Source: a virus. Taken from it: 43,695 nt of DNA. Within the stretch, counting starts at the first letter, position 1; each line of letters starts with the position of its first letter. Under the pieces are notes generated by a model, which worked only from the letters and a program-made list of their open reading frames with translations, was not told the origin of the DNA and ran no database searches. The DNA lies in IMG/VR virus record IMGVR_UViG_3300044946_000049, positions 1 through 43,695 of that record; one strand, written 5' to 3'. A program made the translations under genes and the position numbers. This document shows positions 22,356 through 29,643 of this stretch, one piece after another.

Positions 22356-23981
22356 CTACGCTCCAAAGAGCGTGTTCAAACGAGCGGCGATGGTCAGCCG
22401 CTCCAAGGAAAAGTCCGGCGATTTCGATTGAATGTCAAGCGCGCCCCAAATCCCAGCCCCATCAAGCGGTTGGGGGACGATCCGGTCCTTCTGACCGGGC
22501 TGTAGCTCGAAACTGACCCCTTGCGAGCCGCCGGGGACCCCGCCGTCGCCGCTTTGCAGCGCCCCGGTGATCGAAACCCCCTGCTTGCTGTTATCCGTGA
22601 CCGAGAGGTAGGCGCGGGTCCAGTTTTTGATCGTCAGAAGGGCTTCGCCCTGCCCCTTCAGCCGCTTGGTGACAAGTCTTTTGACTAACAGAGGGTCCGG
22701 CTGCGCGAACAGCCGATAGAGCGACGTTCCGTCCGTCCCATAGGCGCGGCACTCGCTGTCCTGCTCGTAAGTGCCGACGTTTGACAACTCAAAACGCTGC
22801 GAGGCGACCGACCAGAACTCTTTGCCTCGTAGCGGGTGCCACATGAGCAAAAGGTTGCGGGTGACGCCGAAAATGTCGGTGAAACGCCCGTTGCAGAGCA
22901 AGACCCGGAAGCCAAAGAGGTCAAGCGAGGCGAAAGTCGGATAATAGAGCGAGGTGTCAAGGGTATTCCAGATATTGAGGACTTTATCGCCCATCGGCTG
23001 CGCGTCGCCGCCCTGCATCTGCCAAAACCCGGCGCGGTTGAAAAGCACCATGTTTCGGCCCACGACGCCAATTGGACGGGGGAAACGCTGCCCGGTTTGC
23101 GGATCGATGTTCTCAAAGTTGAAATTGGTGGTGAACGGCGCTTCTGGGGTGCCGGAGCCGGTCAGTTGCACGTTCGAGACGAGCCAAGTGGAGCTATCCC
23201 CATAGACGAACAGGTAGCCCGCCACGGAGTGCAAATCCATGTAGGAATAGATCAGATTGTCGCCAAAGAACCCGAACGATCCGCCGCCGTCGGCGGTCGA
23301 GAAGTCAGCCCCGTTCGACGGCGCGGAGAACGAGATGACGTCTTTCCCCGCCACCCATAGCCGGGAGTTGTACACCTCAAGGCTATAGATGCCGGGAAGG
23401 CCCGAGGGCATGGGCGGCGGCGTTGCGCCGGGGTCCGTCTCTTGCAGGTCGGTCAGCCAGTCCGGGGCTGGCGAACCGGGCGGGGAGAGGGTCGCGCCGT
23501 CCCACGCATAGAGGCCCATGGGCGAGCCGAACAGGACGCCGCCCTGCTGCCCTGCGGTCGAACCGACGAACTGAGGCCGCCAGACCACCGCGCTGGCCCA
23601 ATATTGCGGCGCAATCGGCTGCCAGATCGGACCGTTGGCGCGCAGCCCGGTGATCGCCCCGGTGTCGAGGTCCACTTCGTCAACCGTTCCATCCGACAAG
23701 AACATCCAGCCCATCGCGCCGGGCGGCGGGGCGGCGAATTGGGGCGTCAGATTTCCGTAGAAGCCAAAGAACATCCGGAGGATCGTGGTCCCTGCCGGGG
23801 CGGTGTAGATCGAGCCGCTGGGACCCCAACAGGTGCGCAAATTGCCAATATCTACCCGGAAAAAATTCTCATTCCACACTTCTTCTTGGTCATCTATGCT
23901 CCCCGGCAAGCTCTGTTGGTTCAGCCCTTTCCATTGGTCGATGGTGATGAGTTCCGGGGGGTTTTCGCTTTGGATCGCCAC
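22356..23981 (-). CDS. Tail hub / tubular-B-like beta-propeller protein
   Basis: A 541-residue protein with the style of podovirus tail-tube B proteins: a short N-terminal arm, then repeated blades such as YSLEVYNSRLWVAGKDVISF, FSTADGGGSFGFFGDNLIYS and LFVYGDSSTWLVSNVQL, and a compact beta-domain at the C-terminus. Such proteins form the short tail nozzle below the adaptor ring. It directly follows the adaptor (3-nt gap). Confidence rests on context and blade-like repeats. Confidence 0.7.
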   Translation of the reverse strand: MAIQSENPPELITIDQWKGLNQQSLPGSIDDQEEVWNENFFRVDIGNLRTCWGPSGSIYTAPAGTTILRMFFGFYGNLTPQFAAPPPGAMGWMFLSDGTVDEVDLDTGAITGLRANGPIWQPIAPQYWASAVVWRPQFVGSTAGQQGGVLFGSPMGLYAWDGATLSPPGSPAPDWLTDLQETDPGATPPPMPSGLPGIYSLEVYNSRLWVAGKDVISFSAPSNGADFSTADGGGSFGFFGDNLIYSYMDLHSVAGYLFVYGDSSTWLVSNVQLTGSGTPEAPFTTNFNFENIDPQTGQRFPRPIGVVGRNMVLFNRAGFWQMQGGDAQPMGDKVLNIWNTLDTSLYYPTFASLDLFGFRVLLCNGRFTDIFGVTRNLLLMWHPLRGKEFWSVASQRFELSNVGTYEQDSECRAYGTDGTSLYRLFAQPDPLLVKRLVTKRLKGQGEALLTIKNWTRAYLSVTDNSKQGVSITGALQSGDGGVPGGSQGVSFELQPGQKDRIVPQPLDGAGIWGALDIQSKSPDFSLERLTIAARLNTLFGA

Positions 23982-23984
23982 GGC

Positions 23985-24722
23985 CTAAGCACTCCGTAGC
24001 GTCGCCCCATAGGCGTTCATCACCAGTTGCGGGCAGACCACGGCGGCGCACATGGGGAGGTCGTTGGCGAACAGTTCCGCCATGCCTTGCGCGTCCTCTT
24101 TGCGCTGTTGCTGCCAGAGCGCCAGCACCGTCGCCCAATAGCTCACCGCGTCCACCCAAGGGTAGGGGATCGGCTCGCTGTCGTTGTCGTTCTGGAGGGG
24201 CTTGGGGATGAGCGTGAGGTCAACCTCCATGGGCGAGGCGATGGAGGGAATTGGGGCGAGGTAGAGCGAGCCCAATGGACCTTCGCCGTATTGCGCGTAC
24301 CAACCGGGCTGGCTGATCGTGCCATAGAAGGTTCCGCCGTAAATCCGGAAGCGGGCTTGGAAGTCGGTCCACACCAGTCGCTTCCACATGGGCTTCCACG
24401 TGCCCTTCTGGATCGACCATTGGCCGCTTGTCGGGTCCTGCGTCCACGCGCCGCCGATGCCGATGGAGAGCGAACGGCACGCGAGGATGCCTTGCGCTTG
24501 CGGCACGATCTGCATCGCCAGCGAGTTCCACGCCGCGAACGGATAGACCTCCTGCCCCGGCACGGTCTGAGTTCCCGGCGGGATGATGCGCAAGCACCCG
24601 CTGACCGCCGCGATGCGTCGTCGGGATCGATTGATGTAGCCGGTCAGGCGCGGGATCGTGAAAAATTGGCCGCCGCTGTCGTTCAGGTGGCCTTGAACCT
24701 CGTCAATGTATTGCGCCAGCAT
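23985..24722 (-). CDS. Tail tubular-A-like adaptor protein
   Basis: A 245-residue protein. An N-terminal helix-rich part (LAQYIDEVQGHLNDSGGQFF; RLTGYINRSRRRIAAVSG) and the C-terminal helices ending near the last third are typical of the ring-forming adaptor between portal and tail hub in podoviruses. A central beta insertion holds LYLAPIPSIASPMEVDLTLI. It lies upstream of the hub gene, the usual order. Confidence 0.7.
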   Translation of the reverse strand: MLAQYIDEVQGHLNDSGGQFFTIPRLTGYINRSRRRIAAVSGCLRIIPPGTQTVPGQEVYPFAAWNSLAMQIVPQAQGILACRSLSIGIGGAWTQDPTSGQWSIQKGTWKPMWKRLVWTDFQARFRIYGGTFYGTISQPGWYAQYGEGPLGSLYLAPIPSIASPMEVDLTLIPKPLQNDNDSEPIPYPWVDAVSYWATVLALWQQQRKEDAQGMAELFANDLPMCAAVVCPQLVMNAYGATLRSA

Positions 24723-24728
24723 GAGCCA

Positions 24729-25259
24729 TCAATACCGCCTTTTGGGCGGCTTGGCATGTGGCTTATGGCGCGAGCGAGGCGGAGCGGCCCGCGAAGGCAG
24801 GAGGGTGGGCGGCTCTTGGGTGGGCTGTTGCTCGGGGTCGAGCGGAGGGGCGGCGAGGATGGGTCCGACCGCCGGAGCGGTCGCGCTCGCGGAGCCGTCT
24901 TGGTTCTCCACTGAGACGACGCCGCCAATCATGGTTCCGACGTCGGCGGCGGCGAGCGTGTAGCCGGGGGCGGTCGCCCCGGCGATGTTGGTTCCGCCGC
25001 GCGTCCATTGCCGGGTGATGGTTCCGCTTGGGTTCCATGTTCCGGTGGTCAGCGCAAGTTGCGAGCCGACAACGAGGTCGGTGAGAATTTGGATGTCTGG
25101 CGGAACGGTGTTTACGGGCGGCATAGGCGTGACCGGCGCTTCAAGCTCGACCATGCCGCCGGGGGACGGGGGGTGGTAGAGCCAGATCGAGCCGTCGCTG
25201 GCTATGGCGACGCCGTTCGTGCTGAAGGGCAGGAAGTCTTCAATCGAGCCGGGGGTCAT
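24729..25259 (-). CDS. Ig-like domain protein
   Basis: A 176-residue protein: an N-terminal segment with SDGSIWLYHPPSPGGM, an Ig-like domain at about residues 60-130 (VVGSQLALTTGTWNPSGTIT, QWTRGGTNIAGATAPGY, TLAAADVGTMIGG) with the characteristic Trp and Tyr core, and a Pro/Arg/Lys tail. Such domains decorate phage capsids or fibres and bind weakly to cell surfaces. It lies between the capsid cluster and tail adaptor, with a 4-nt overlap upstream. Confidence 0.65.
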   Translation of the reverse strand: MTPGSIEDFLPFSTNGVAIASDGSIWLYHPPSPGGMVELEAPVTPMPPVNTVPPDIQILTDLVVGSQLALTTGTWNPSGTITRQWTRGGTNIAGATAPGYTLAAADVGTMIGGVVSVENQDGSASATAPAVGPILAAPPLDPEQQPTQEPPTLLPSRAAPPRSRHKPHAKPPKRRY

Positions 25260-25732
25260 GCCGCCTCCGCGAACTCGGCGGTTTTTGGCCAGCCAACGGG
25301 CGGATTAGGACCGGCGTAGCGTCCCCAACCGTCAAGCACGATAGGCGCGGTCCCCGGCGTGGTCGGGAGCGGCAGAGGGATCGGCGGCGGCGGCGCGCTC
25401 GTCACCATGACGACCGGCGGGCTCGGCCCCGCCGCCGTGAAGGCCGGGAACATCGAGGCGGCGGTCGGGACGGTGGCGCTGCCGGGTGGGATGAAGACCG
25501 GCTGCGGTATCCCCGCCACGCTAGGGGGGCTTTGCGCGGCGGGGACCACCAGCGTCGGGAAGGGGAGGTTTTCCCCATAGCCGACTTCGGGCGGCGGGAG
25601 CCATGACCCGGCGGTTCCCAGCGGGAAGCTCGGGGGGAGGCTTTGCCCGCCAGCGACGATGACGGGTTGCGCGATGCCCGCGATTGAGGGCGGGACCGGC
25701 GCGGAGACGATGGGAGGCGTCCCGTTGCTCAT
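25256..25732 (-). CDS. Proline-rich virion-associated protein
   Basis: A 158-residue protein with Pro/Ser/Ala-rich repeats such as SPPSVAGIPQPVFIPPGSA, and a final GWGRYAGPNPPVGWPK. It overlaps both neighbours by 4 nt. Low complexity makes family assignment impossible. A decoration or linker role near the capsid is suggested by position. Confidence 0.55.
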   Translation of the reverse strand: MSNGTPPIVSAPVPPSIAGIAQPVIVAGGQSLPPSFPLGTAGSWLPPPEVGYGENLPFPTLVVPAAQSPPSVAGIPQPVFIPPGSATVPTAASMFPAFTAAGPSPPVVMVTSAPPPPIPLPLPTTPGTAPIVLDGWGRYAGPNPPVGWPKTAEFAEAA

Positions 25733-26214
25733 ACCGAGAACGCCTGTGTGACGGTGGCGAAGCCGCCGCCAGTGATGACCGTGTTCTGGCCGTCGGCCAG
25801 CACCAGCCCGGATTGTCCGGACGCCAGCAGGACCGAGAACGGCGCGTTGACGAAGGTCCAGCCGAACCAGTTGGGCGGACGGGACCCCGGCTTCGGCGCG
25901 ATCCGGCCATGCGCCCGATACCACTCGACTTGATCGTTGAACTTGGGCCATTCCCGCGTTGGCGGGCAACCGCATCGCGATGGCGGCTGGCGCGGCGCTT
26001 GACCCGGCAAGACGCCGGTTCCCGGCACGCGCGCCGGATTGTAGGCGACGACCGGCGGGCGATACATGACCACCTGATTGCCGCCGGTCTGCACCACCCA
26101 AGCGCCCTTGGGCAGCACGTAGCCCATGGACGGAACGCAGATGTCTTTCGGCGTCCCGAAGGGCGAGAGGGATGAGCCGGGAGGTCCCGGCGGCCATGCC
26201 GAGACTGGCAACAT
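25729..26214 (-). CDS. Hypothetical protein downstream of capsid
   Basis: A 161-residue proline- and glycine-rich protein with a Trp-rich middle (EWPKFNDQVEWYRAHGRIA, then NWFGWTFVNAPFSV) and a glycine-rich beta end (GQNTVITGGGFATVTQAFSV). It begins at TGATG after the capsid gene and may be a head decoration or completion protein. Confidence 0.55.
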   Translation of the reverse strand: MLPVSAWPPGPPGSSLSPFGTPKDICVPSMGYVLPKGAWVVQTGGNQVVMYRPPVVAYNPARVPGTGVLPGQAPRQPPSRCGCPPTREWPKFNDQVEWYRAHGRIAPKPGSRPPNWFGWTFVNAPFSVLLASGQSGLVLADGQNTVITGGGFATVTQAFSV

Positions 26215-27230
26215 CAGAAGGGCGCTCCCCCCGTGATGCCGCTTATCGTGACCCCGGTCGATGGCTTAGAGCAGACCAGATTGAGCGCAGTAAGCGATAG
26301 GCCCACGCTGGCAATCTGCCCTTGCGGGATGGTGGAGTACCAGCCGGTCCACGCAAAATTGGCGTCTTCATGCACCACCAGAGTGATGTATTTGCTGTTG
26401 AAGCCGATAGCCGTCCCTTGCGGGCAATTCAAGTCAAAGAACAGCGGCGTATCGCCCAACAGCAAGCCACGGAAGCCGGAATTGACCGGATCGTCCTTGC
26501 CCCACCGGCTCGACGGATCGTTGTTGTAGCGCTCGACGGCCATGAAGTCGGTCAGGAGGGTGGTCCAGTCCTCGACGCTCATGACGACGAAATCGAGCGC
26601 TTCGCCGCCGGAGTTCTTCACCGCCGCCAGCATGTTGGGGATGAAGGCGGAGCGGGTCAGGATGTCGCCCGCCGCCGGGATCGCGAGGCCCGCCCAGTCG
26701 GGGTAGCCAGTCGCGCCGGTCCGGGCCAAGCCGCCGTAGGCGGTGGTGGTGCCGTAGGCGTCGGCCAGAGAGTACATTTGCAGCACGTTGGCCGTGGGCG
26801 GGCCAAACAGGGAGCCGGACAGGGCTTGCAGCGCCGAGTTCTTGAGGTCGTTGAGCTTGAGCATCAAGCGGCTCGCCACCGCGATGGCGTCCTGCGTCAC
26901 AAGCTGTTCCAAGCCCAAGCTGGAGACGGGGGTCGCCAAGCAGCACATGTTGAACTCGGCGTTGACCGTCGCGGCCACGTCCTGCGGCAGATTGAACTGG
27001 CCCGCCGGGCCAATCCATGAGCTTTGGACGTATTGCCCGGTCTGCACCGGCTGGGTGTAGGGCGAGACGCCGCCGCTGGCGCGGATCGCGTTCCGTAACA
27101 ACAGAGCCAACAAGGGGTTCTGTTTGTAGATCAAAATCACGACCATTTGGGCAAAAACACGCCGAACAGTCGCCTCAAGCTCCAGCCCGATGGGGCCAGA
27201 CGGGATGATGCCCGCGCCCAATTGCGGCAT
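26214..27230 (-). CDS. Major capsid protein
   Basis: A 338-residue protein with the features of an HK97-type coat: an N-terminal arm, a stretch NLPQDVAATVNAEFNMCCLA, a helix-rich P-domain region (EQLVTQDAIAVASRLMLKLN), an A-domain-like middle (FIPNMLAAVKNSGGEALDFV) and a beta-rich C-terminus. The charged scaffold-like gene lies directly upstream, the usual order. It is the only good coat candidate in the late operon. The family match is by context and size, not by a clear motif. Confidence 0.7.
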   Translation of the reverse strand: MPQLGAGIIPSGPIGLELEATVRRVFAQMVVILIYKQNPLLALLLRNAIRASGGVSPYTQPVQTGQYVQSSWIGPAGQFNLPQDVAATVNAEFNMCCLATPVSSLGLEQLVTQDAIAVASRLMLKLNDLKNSALQALSGSLFGPPTANVLQMYSLADAYGTTTAYGGLARTGATGYPDWAGLAIPAAGDILTRSAFIPNMLAAVKNSGGEALDFVVMSVEDWTTLLTDFMAVERYNNDPSSRWGKDDPVNSGFRGLLLGDTPLFFDLNCPQGTAIGFNSKYITLVVHEDANFAWTGWYSTIPQGQIASVGLSLTALNLVCSKPSTGVTISGITGGAPF

Positions 27231-27258
27231 TTCAGAACCCCATCAGTTGGCTACGGAA

Positions 27259-27798
27259 TTACCTAATTCCGCGTGCGCGTTCCGTGTCCTTATGGATTGC
27301 GCCAAGGATTTCCCGTCTGGCCCACGCTTCAGGGTCGGCAGAGATTTCTTTGAAATTTTCGGCTTTGTCGTGATGCCAGTAGATGTCATCCGCCGGTTCG
27401 GTCGTTTTCGGGTCTTTGGAGTGCCGGTAGCTGGCCGCCACTTCGTGATCGGCCACGGCGTGTTCCTCCATCCACTTTTCGAGGTCGGTCAGCCCTTCGT
27501 CGGTCAGGCCATACTGCTTTTTGGCGTTGGAGCGCGAGGCGTTCCAAGCCTCTTGGTCCTTGCGCTGCTTCTCTTGCGCCGCTTCCTTGCGCTTGGCCTC
27601 TTCGGCTGCGCTAAGACGGGTTTCGACCTTCTCTTCAAGGTCGTAATCGGGGATGGCGAGGTTCGGATATTTCTTTTTGATGAGGCGCTTGGCCTCTTTA
27701 TTCAATTGTGGATCGTTATAAATGCTTTCCACGAAATCCGCCGTCATGCGGCGATTTTGCAGGTAGGAATATTCCTCGTCGCTGATCTGGCGCGGCAT
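27259..27798 (-). CDS. Scaffold-like protein
   Basis: A 179-residue, highly charged helical protein with a coiled-coil core (EKVETRLSAAEEAKRKEAAQ, EKQRKDQEAWNASR) and a C-terminal helical end. Immediate position upstream of the capsid gene, size and composition match phage scaffolding proteins, which form a temporary core for capsid assembly. No protease domain is visible. Confidence 0.65.
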   Translation of the reverse strand: MPRQISDEEYSYLQNRRMTADFVESIYNDPQLNKEAKRLIKKKYPNLAIPDYDLEEKVETRLSAAEEAKRKEAAQEKQRKDQEAWNASRSNAKKQYGLTDEGLTDLEKWMEEHAVADHEVAASYRHSKDPKTTEPADDIYWHHDKAENFKEISADPEAWARREILGAIHKDTERARGIR

Positions 27799-27801
27799 GG
27801 A

Positions 27802-27987
27802 CTAGCTCCGGTTTTCCTTACCCGTGATGCTGGGTTGCAGCGGCACCCCGCCCTCCGGCTTGGGCACGACCTTGGGGATCGCGCCCCATTCGGAAGTCTC
27901 CGACTGCGTGTCCACTTGAAGGATGGTCCGGGGCGGGGTTTCCGGCGGCGCAGTGATCGGTGGGTCGTATGACCTGTTCTGAGCCAT
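27802..27987 (-). CDS. Small hypothetical proline-rich protein
   Basis: A 61-residue protein behind a strong GGAGGAA site. Pro/Thr-rich (PPITAPPETPPRTILQVDTQ) with a short beta-like C-terminus. It follows an operator-like palindrome and precedes the scaffold gene, so it may be the first gene of a capsid transcription unit. Confidence 0.55.
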   Translation of the reverse strand: MAQNRSYDPPITAPPETPPRTILQVDTQSETSEWGAIPKVVPKPEGGVPLQPSITGKENRS

Positions 27988-28010
27988 GATTTCCTCCAAA
28001 CGAGTTTTGA

Positions 28011-28035
28011 CTTGTCAACGCTTTCAGTTGACAAG
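28011..28035. promoter_or_regulatory. 25-bp perfect palindromic operator
   Basis: CTTGTCAAC (28011-28019) and GTTGACAAG (28027-28035) are perfect inverse arms around 7 bp and contain the window-wide 19-mer GTCAACGCTTTCAGTTGAC at 28014-28032. The left arm also forms TTGACTTGTCAA with the bases before it (28007-28018). No -10 element is evident. It lies in the longest gap of the capsid gene block. Confidence 0.65.
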
Positions 28036-28045
28036 CCAAAGGTGG

Positions 28046-28501
28046 TTAGCGCTTGGGCTCGCGCGGCGGGATCGGCTGGCCCGGCGCGATGGGATGCTCC
28101 GGGTGATAGTCGCCGTTCTCGGGCGGTTGCGGCCAAGCGTCAGGATCGATCACGATGTATTTCCAGCCGTGATCGGGAATGTGGGCGAGGACGATGAACA
28201 AGCCCTCGACCGGGCTGGTCACGGGCGGCCAGATCGCGCCCGGAGGCGGCGACGGCAGATGTCCGGGATGCTCGCCGCTTGGCGGGACAATCGGATGGAC
28301 CGGATGGCCGATGGTGGGCGGCGGCCAGATGCCCGGAGGCGGTTCGATGTCCGGCGGCTCGACTTCCGGACCCTCGCCTTCCGGAACGCCGTAGTCGGGG
28401 TCAATCGGGTCTTCCGTTCCGGGCAAGCCCTGATCCGGATGCCTTCCCGGTCGGCGTCTGCCGATGTTGAGGAAACCTCCCGTAATTCTAACTCTTGTCA
28501 T
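28046..28501 (-). CDS. Proline-rich IWPP protein
   Basis: A 151-residue protein: a Pro/Glu-rich N-terminal two-thirds with WPP repeats, and a folded C-terminal module GLFIVLAHIPDHGWKYIVID. This architecture, a WPP linker followed by a beta module with a YIVID or similar strand, is one I have seen in alphaproteobacterial podovirus virion operons. It precedes the 25-bp operator. Role unknown. Confidence 0.6.
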   Translation of the reverse strand: MTRVRITGGFLNIGRRRPGRHPDQGLPGTEDPIDPDYGVPEGEGPEVEPPDIEPPPGIWPPPTIGHPVHPIVPPSGEHPGHLPSPPPGAIWPPVTSPVEGLFIVLAHIPDHGWKYIVIDPDAWPQPPENGDYHPEHPIAPGQPIPPREPKR

Positions 28502-28510
28502 GTAAACCTC

Positions 28511-29077
28511 TTAAATTGTCGAAAGACGGACGCTATTGAACTTTTTACGCGACCATGCGCCCCAAGCCATGAAGCCCGCGCCGACGACAAGCATGGCCCA
28601 AGTTGAAATTTCGGGGGTTGAGACGGCGGTGACGGTGCCGTCAACCGCAAGGTGGATGGGAGACGAGCCGCTGACGCCGCTGAGTTCAGCGAAGTAGCTG
28701 CCCGCGCTGAGAATATCAGGACTGACCGTAGCCTCCTGTCCGCCAACCACGTTGTTAAGCGCGGAACTCTCGATCAGCGAGCCAGCCGGGATAAACAGGG
28801 GTCCGGGGCCGGTGCTGGTTTGGGTGTCGAGGGCGAGAACGCCGCTGGTGATCTGCTCGCTGCCGATGCCGCTGTCGCTCATGGAAAGGGTCACGGTTTC
28901 CGTAGTCGGCAGCGTGAACTCGAAAAACTCGGAAAAACCGATGCCGGAGCCGGGGGTGTCCTCCGCCGGAAGGGCCAAGCTCTCGTTGAGGATCGAGCCG
29001 ATGTTCTCGACGCTGACCAAAGCCGCGCTCGCCGGGGTTGCGGCAAGCAAGGCAGCGGCAAATAACAATCGTTTCAT
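28511..29077 (-). CDS. PEP-CTERM-like secreted protein
   Basis: A 188-residue protein with a Sec signal peptide (KRLLFAAALLAATPASA, cleavage after about residue 18), a beta-rich body with FSEFFEFTLP, and a C-terminal sorting tripartite signal: PEISTWAM at 155-162, a hydrophobic segment to about 174, and SRKK at 176-179. PEP-CTERM tails are processed by bacterial exosortases. A phage copy in the virion block, between portal and capsid genes, is unusual and could be a host-acquired surface or exclusion protein. Confidence 0.8.
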   Translation of the reverse strand: MKRLLFAAALLAATPASAALVSVENIGSILNESLALPAEDTPGSGIGFSEFFEFTLPTTETVTLSMSDSGIGSEQITSGVLALDTQTSTGPGPLFIPAGSLIESSALNNVVGGQEATVSPDILSAGSYFAELSGVSGSSPIHLAVDGTVTAVSTPEISTWAMLVVGAGFMAWGAWSRKKFNSVRLSTI

Positions 29078-29118
29078 ATTACGCCCTCCTAAGCCAGTAT
29101 CGGCTTGGGAAAGTCATA

Positions 29119-29634
29119 TCACGTCCCCGGCAATGGCGTCGAGGGCATGGGAGGGCTTGCGCCTTGCGGTCCCGGTCCCCCACCTCCGGCCCCTCCGGGT
29201 CCCTGTTGCCCGCCCATGATCCGCGCCAAGAGCATGTTCTTGACCGTATCCTTCATCTGGTCGCCCAGCATGGTCTTCTGCACGCCAGCGGCGGGAGCCA
29301 TGCCCGCGACGCCTCCAAGGTGTCGTGAGAGGCGGTTGATGGTCTGGTAGACGTCGGTGTGCAGCTTGTCGCCCGGTTGCAGCCCCAAGCCCGCCATCTT
29401 GAGCAAATTGATCGCCTGAATGACCTTGGCCATGCTGTCGGCTTGATTGCCGGGGCCGGGGGCCGAGACTTGCGGCCCCATGCGCGAGCGCGCGGCGGAA
29501 ATCAGGCCGGGGCCGGGGCCTTGGGGAGCTTGGGGAGGCGCGCCGCCGGGTGGACCGCCAGCGCCGCCCGTGGGGTCTGGCGGAGGTCCGCCTTGGCCTA
29601 TGGTGGGGTCGTCTTCGGTCGGGTCGAGCGCCAT
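29119..29634 (-). CDS. Hypothetical protein downstream of portal
   Basis: A 171-residue protein with Gly/Pro-rich ends and a helical centre (ADSMAKVIQAINLLKMAGL; HTDVYQTINRLSRHLGG). It lies 9 nt downstream of the portal gene. Position and composition suggest a head completion, portal-associated or scaffold accessory protein. No family recognised. Confidence 0.55.
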   Translation of the reverse strand: MALDPTEDDPTIGQGGPPPDPTGGAGGPPGGAPPQAPQGPGPGLISAARSRMGPQVSAPGPGNQADSMAKVIQAINLLKMAGLGLQPGDKLHTDVYQTINRLSRHLGGVAGMAPAAGVQKTMLGDQMKDTVKNMLLARIMGGQQGPGGAGGGGPGPQGASPPMPSTPLPGT

Positions 29635-29643
29635 GATTGCCCT

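Noticed and set aside
21984-22505. 173-residue plus-strand frame across the arginine-rich cassette
   Set aside because: Antisense to the late operon with no ribosome site; the minus strand offers several short coupled frames with good sites.
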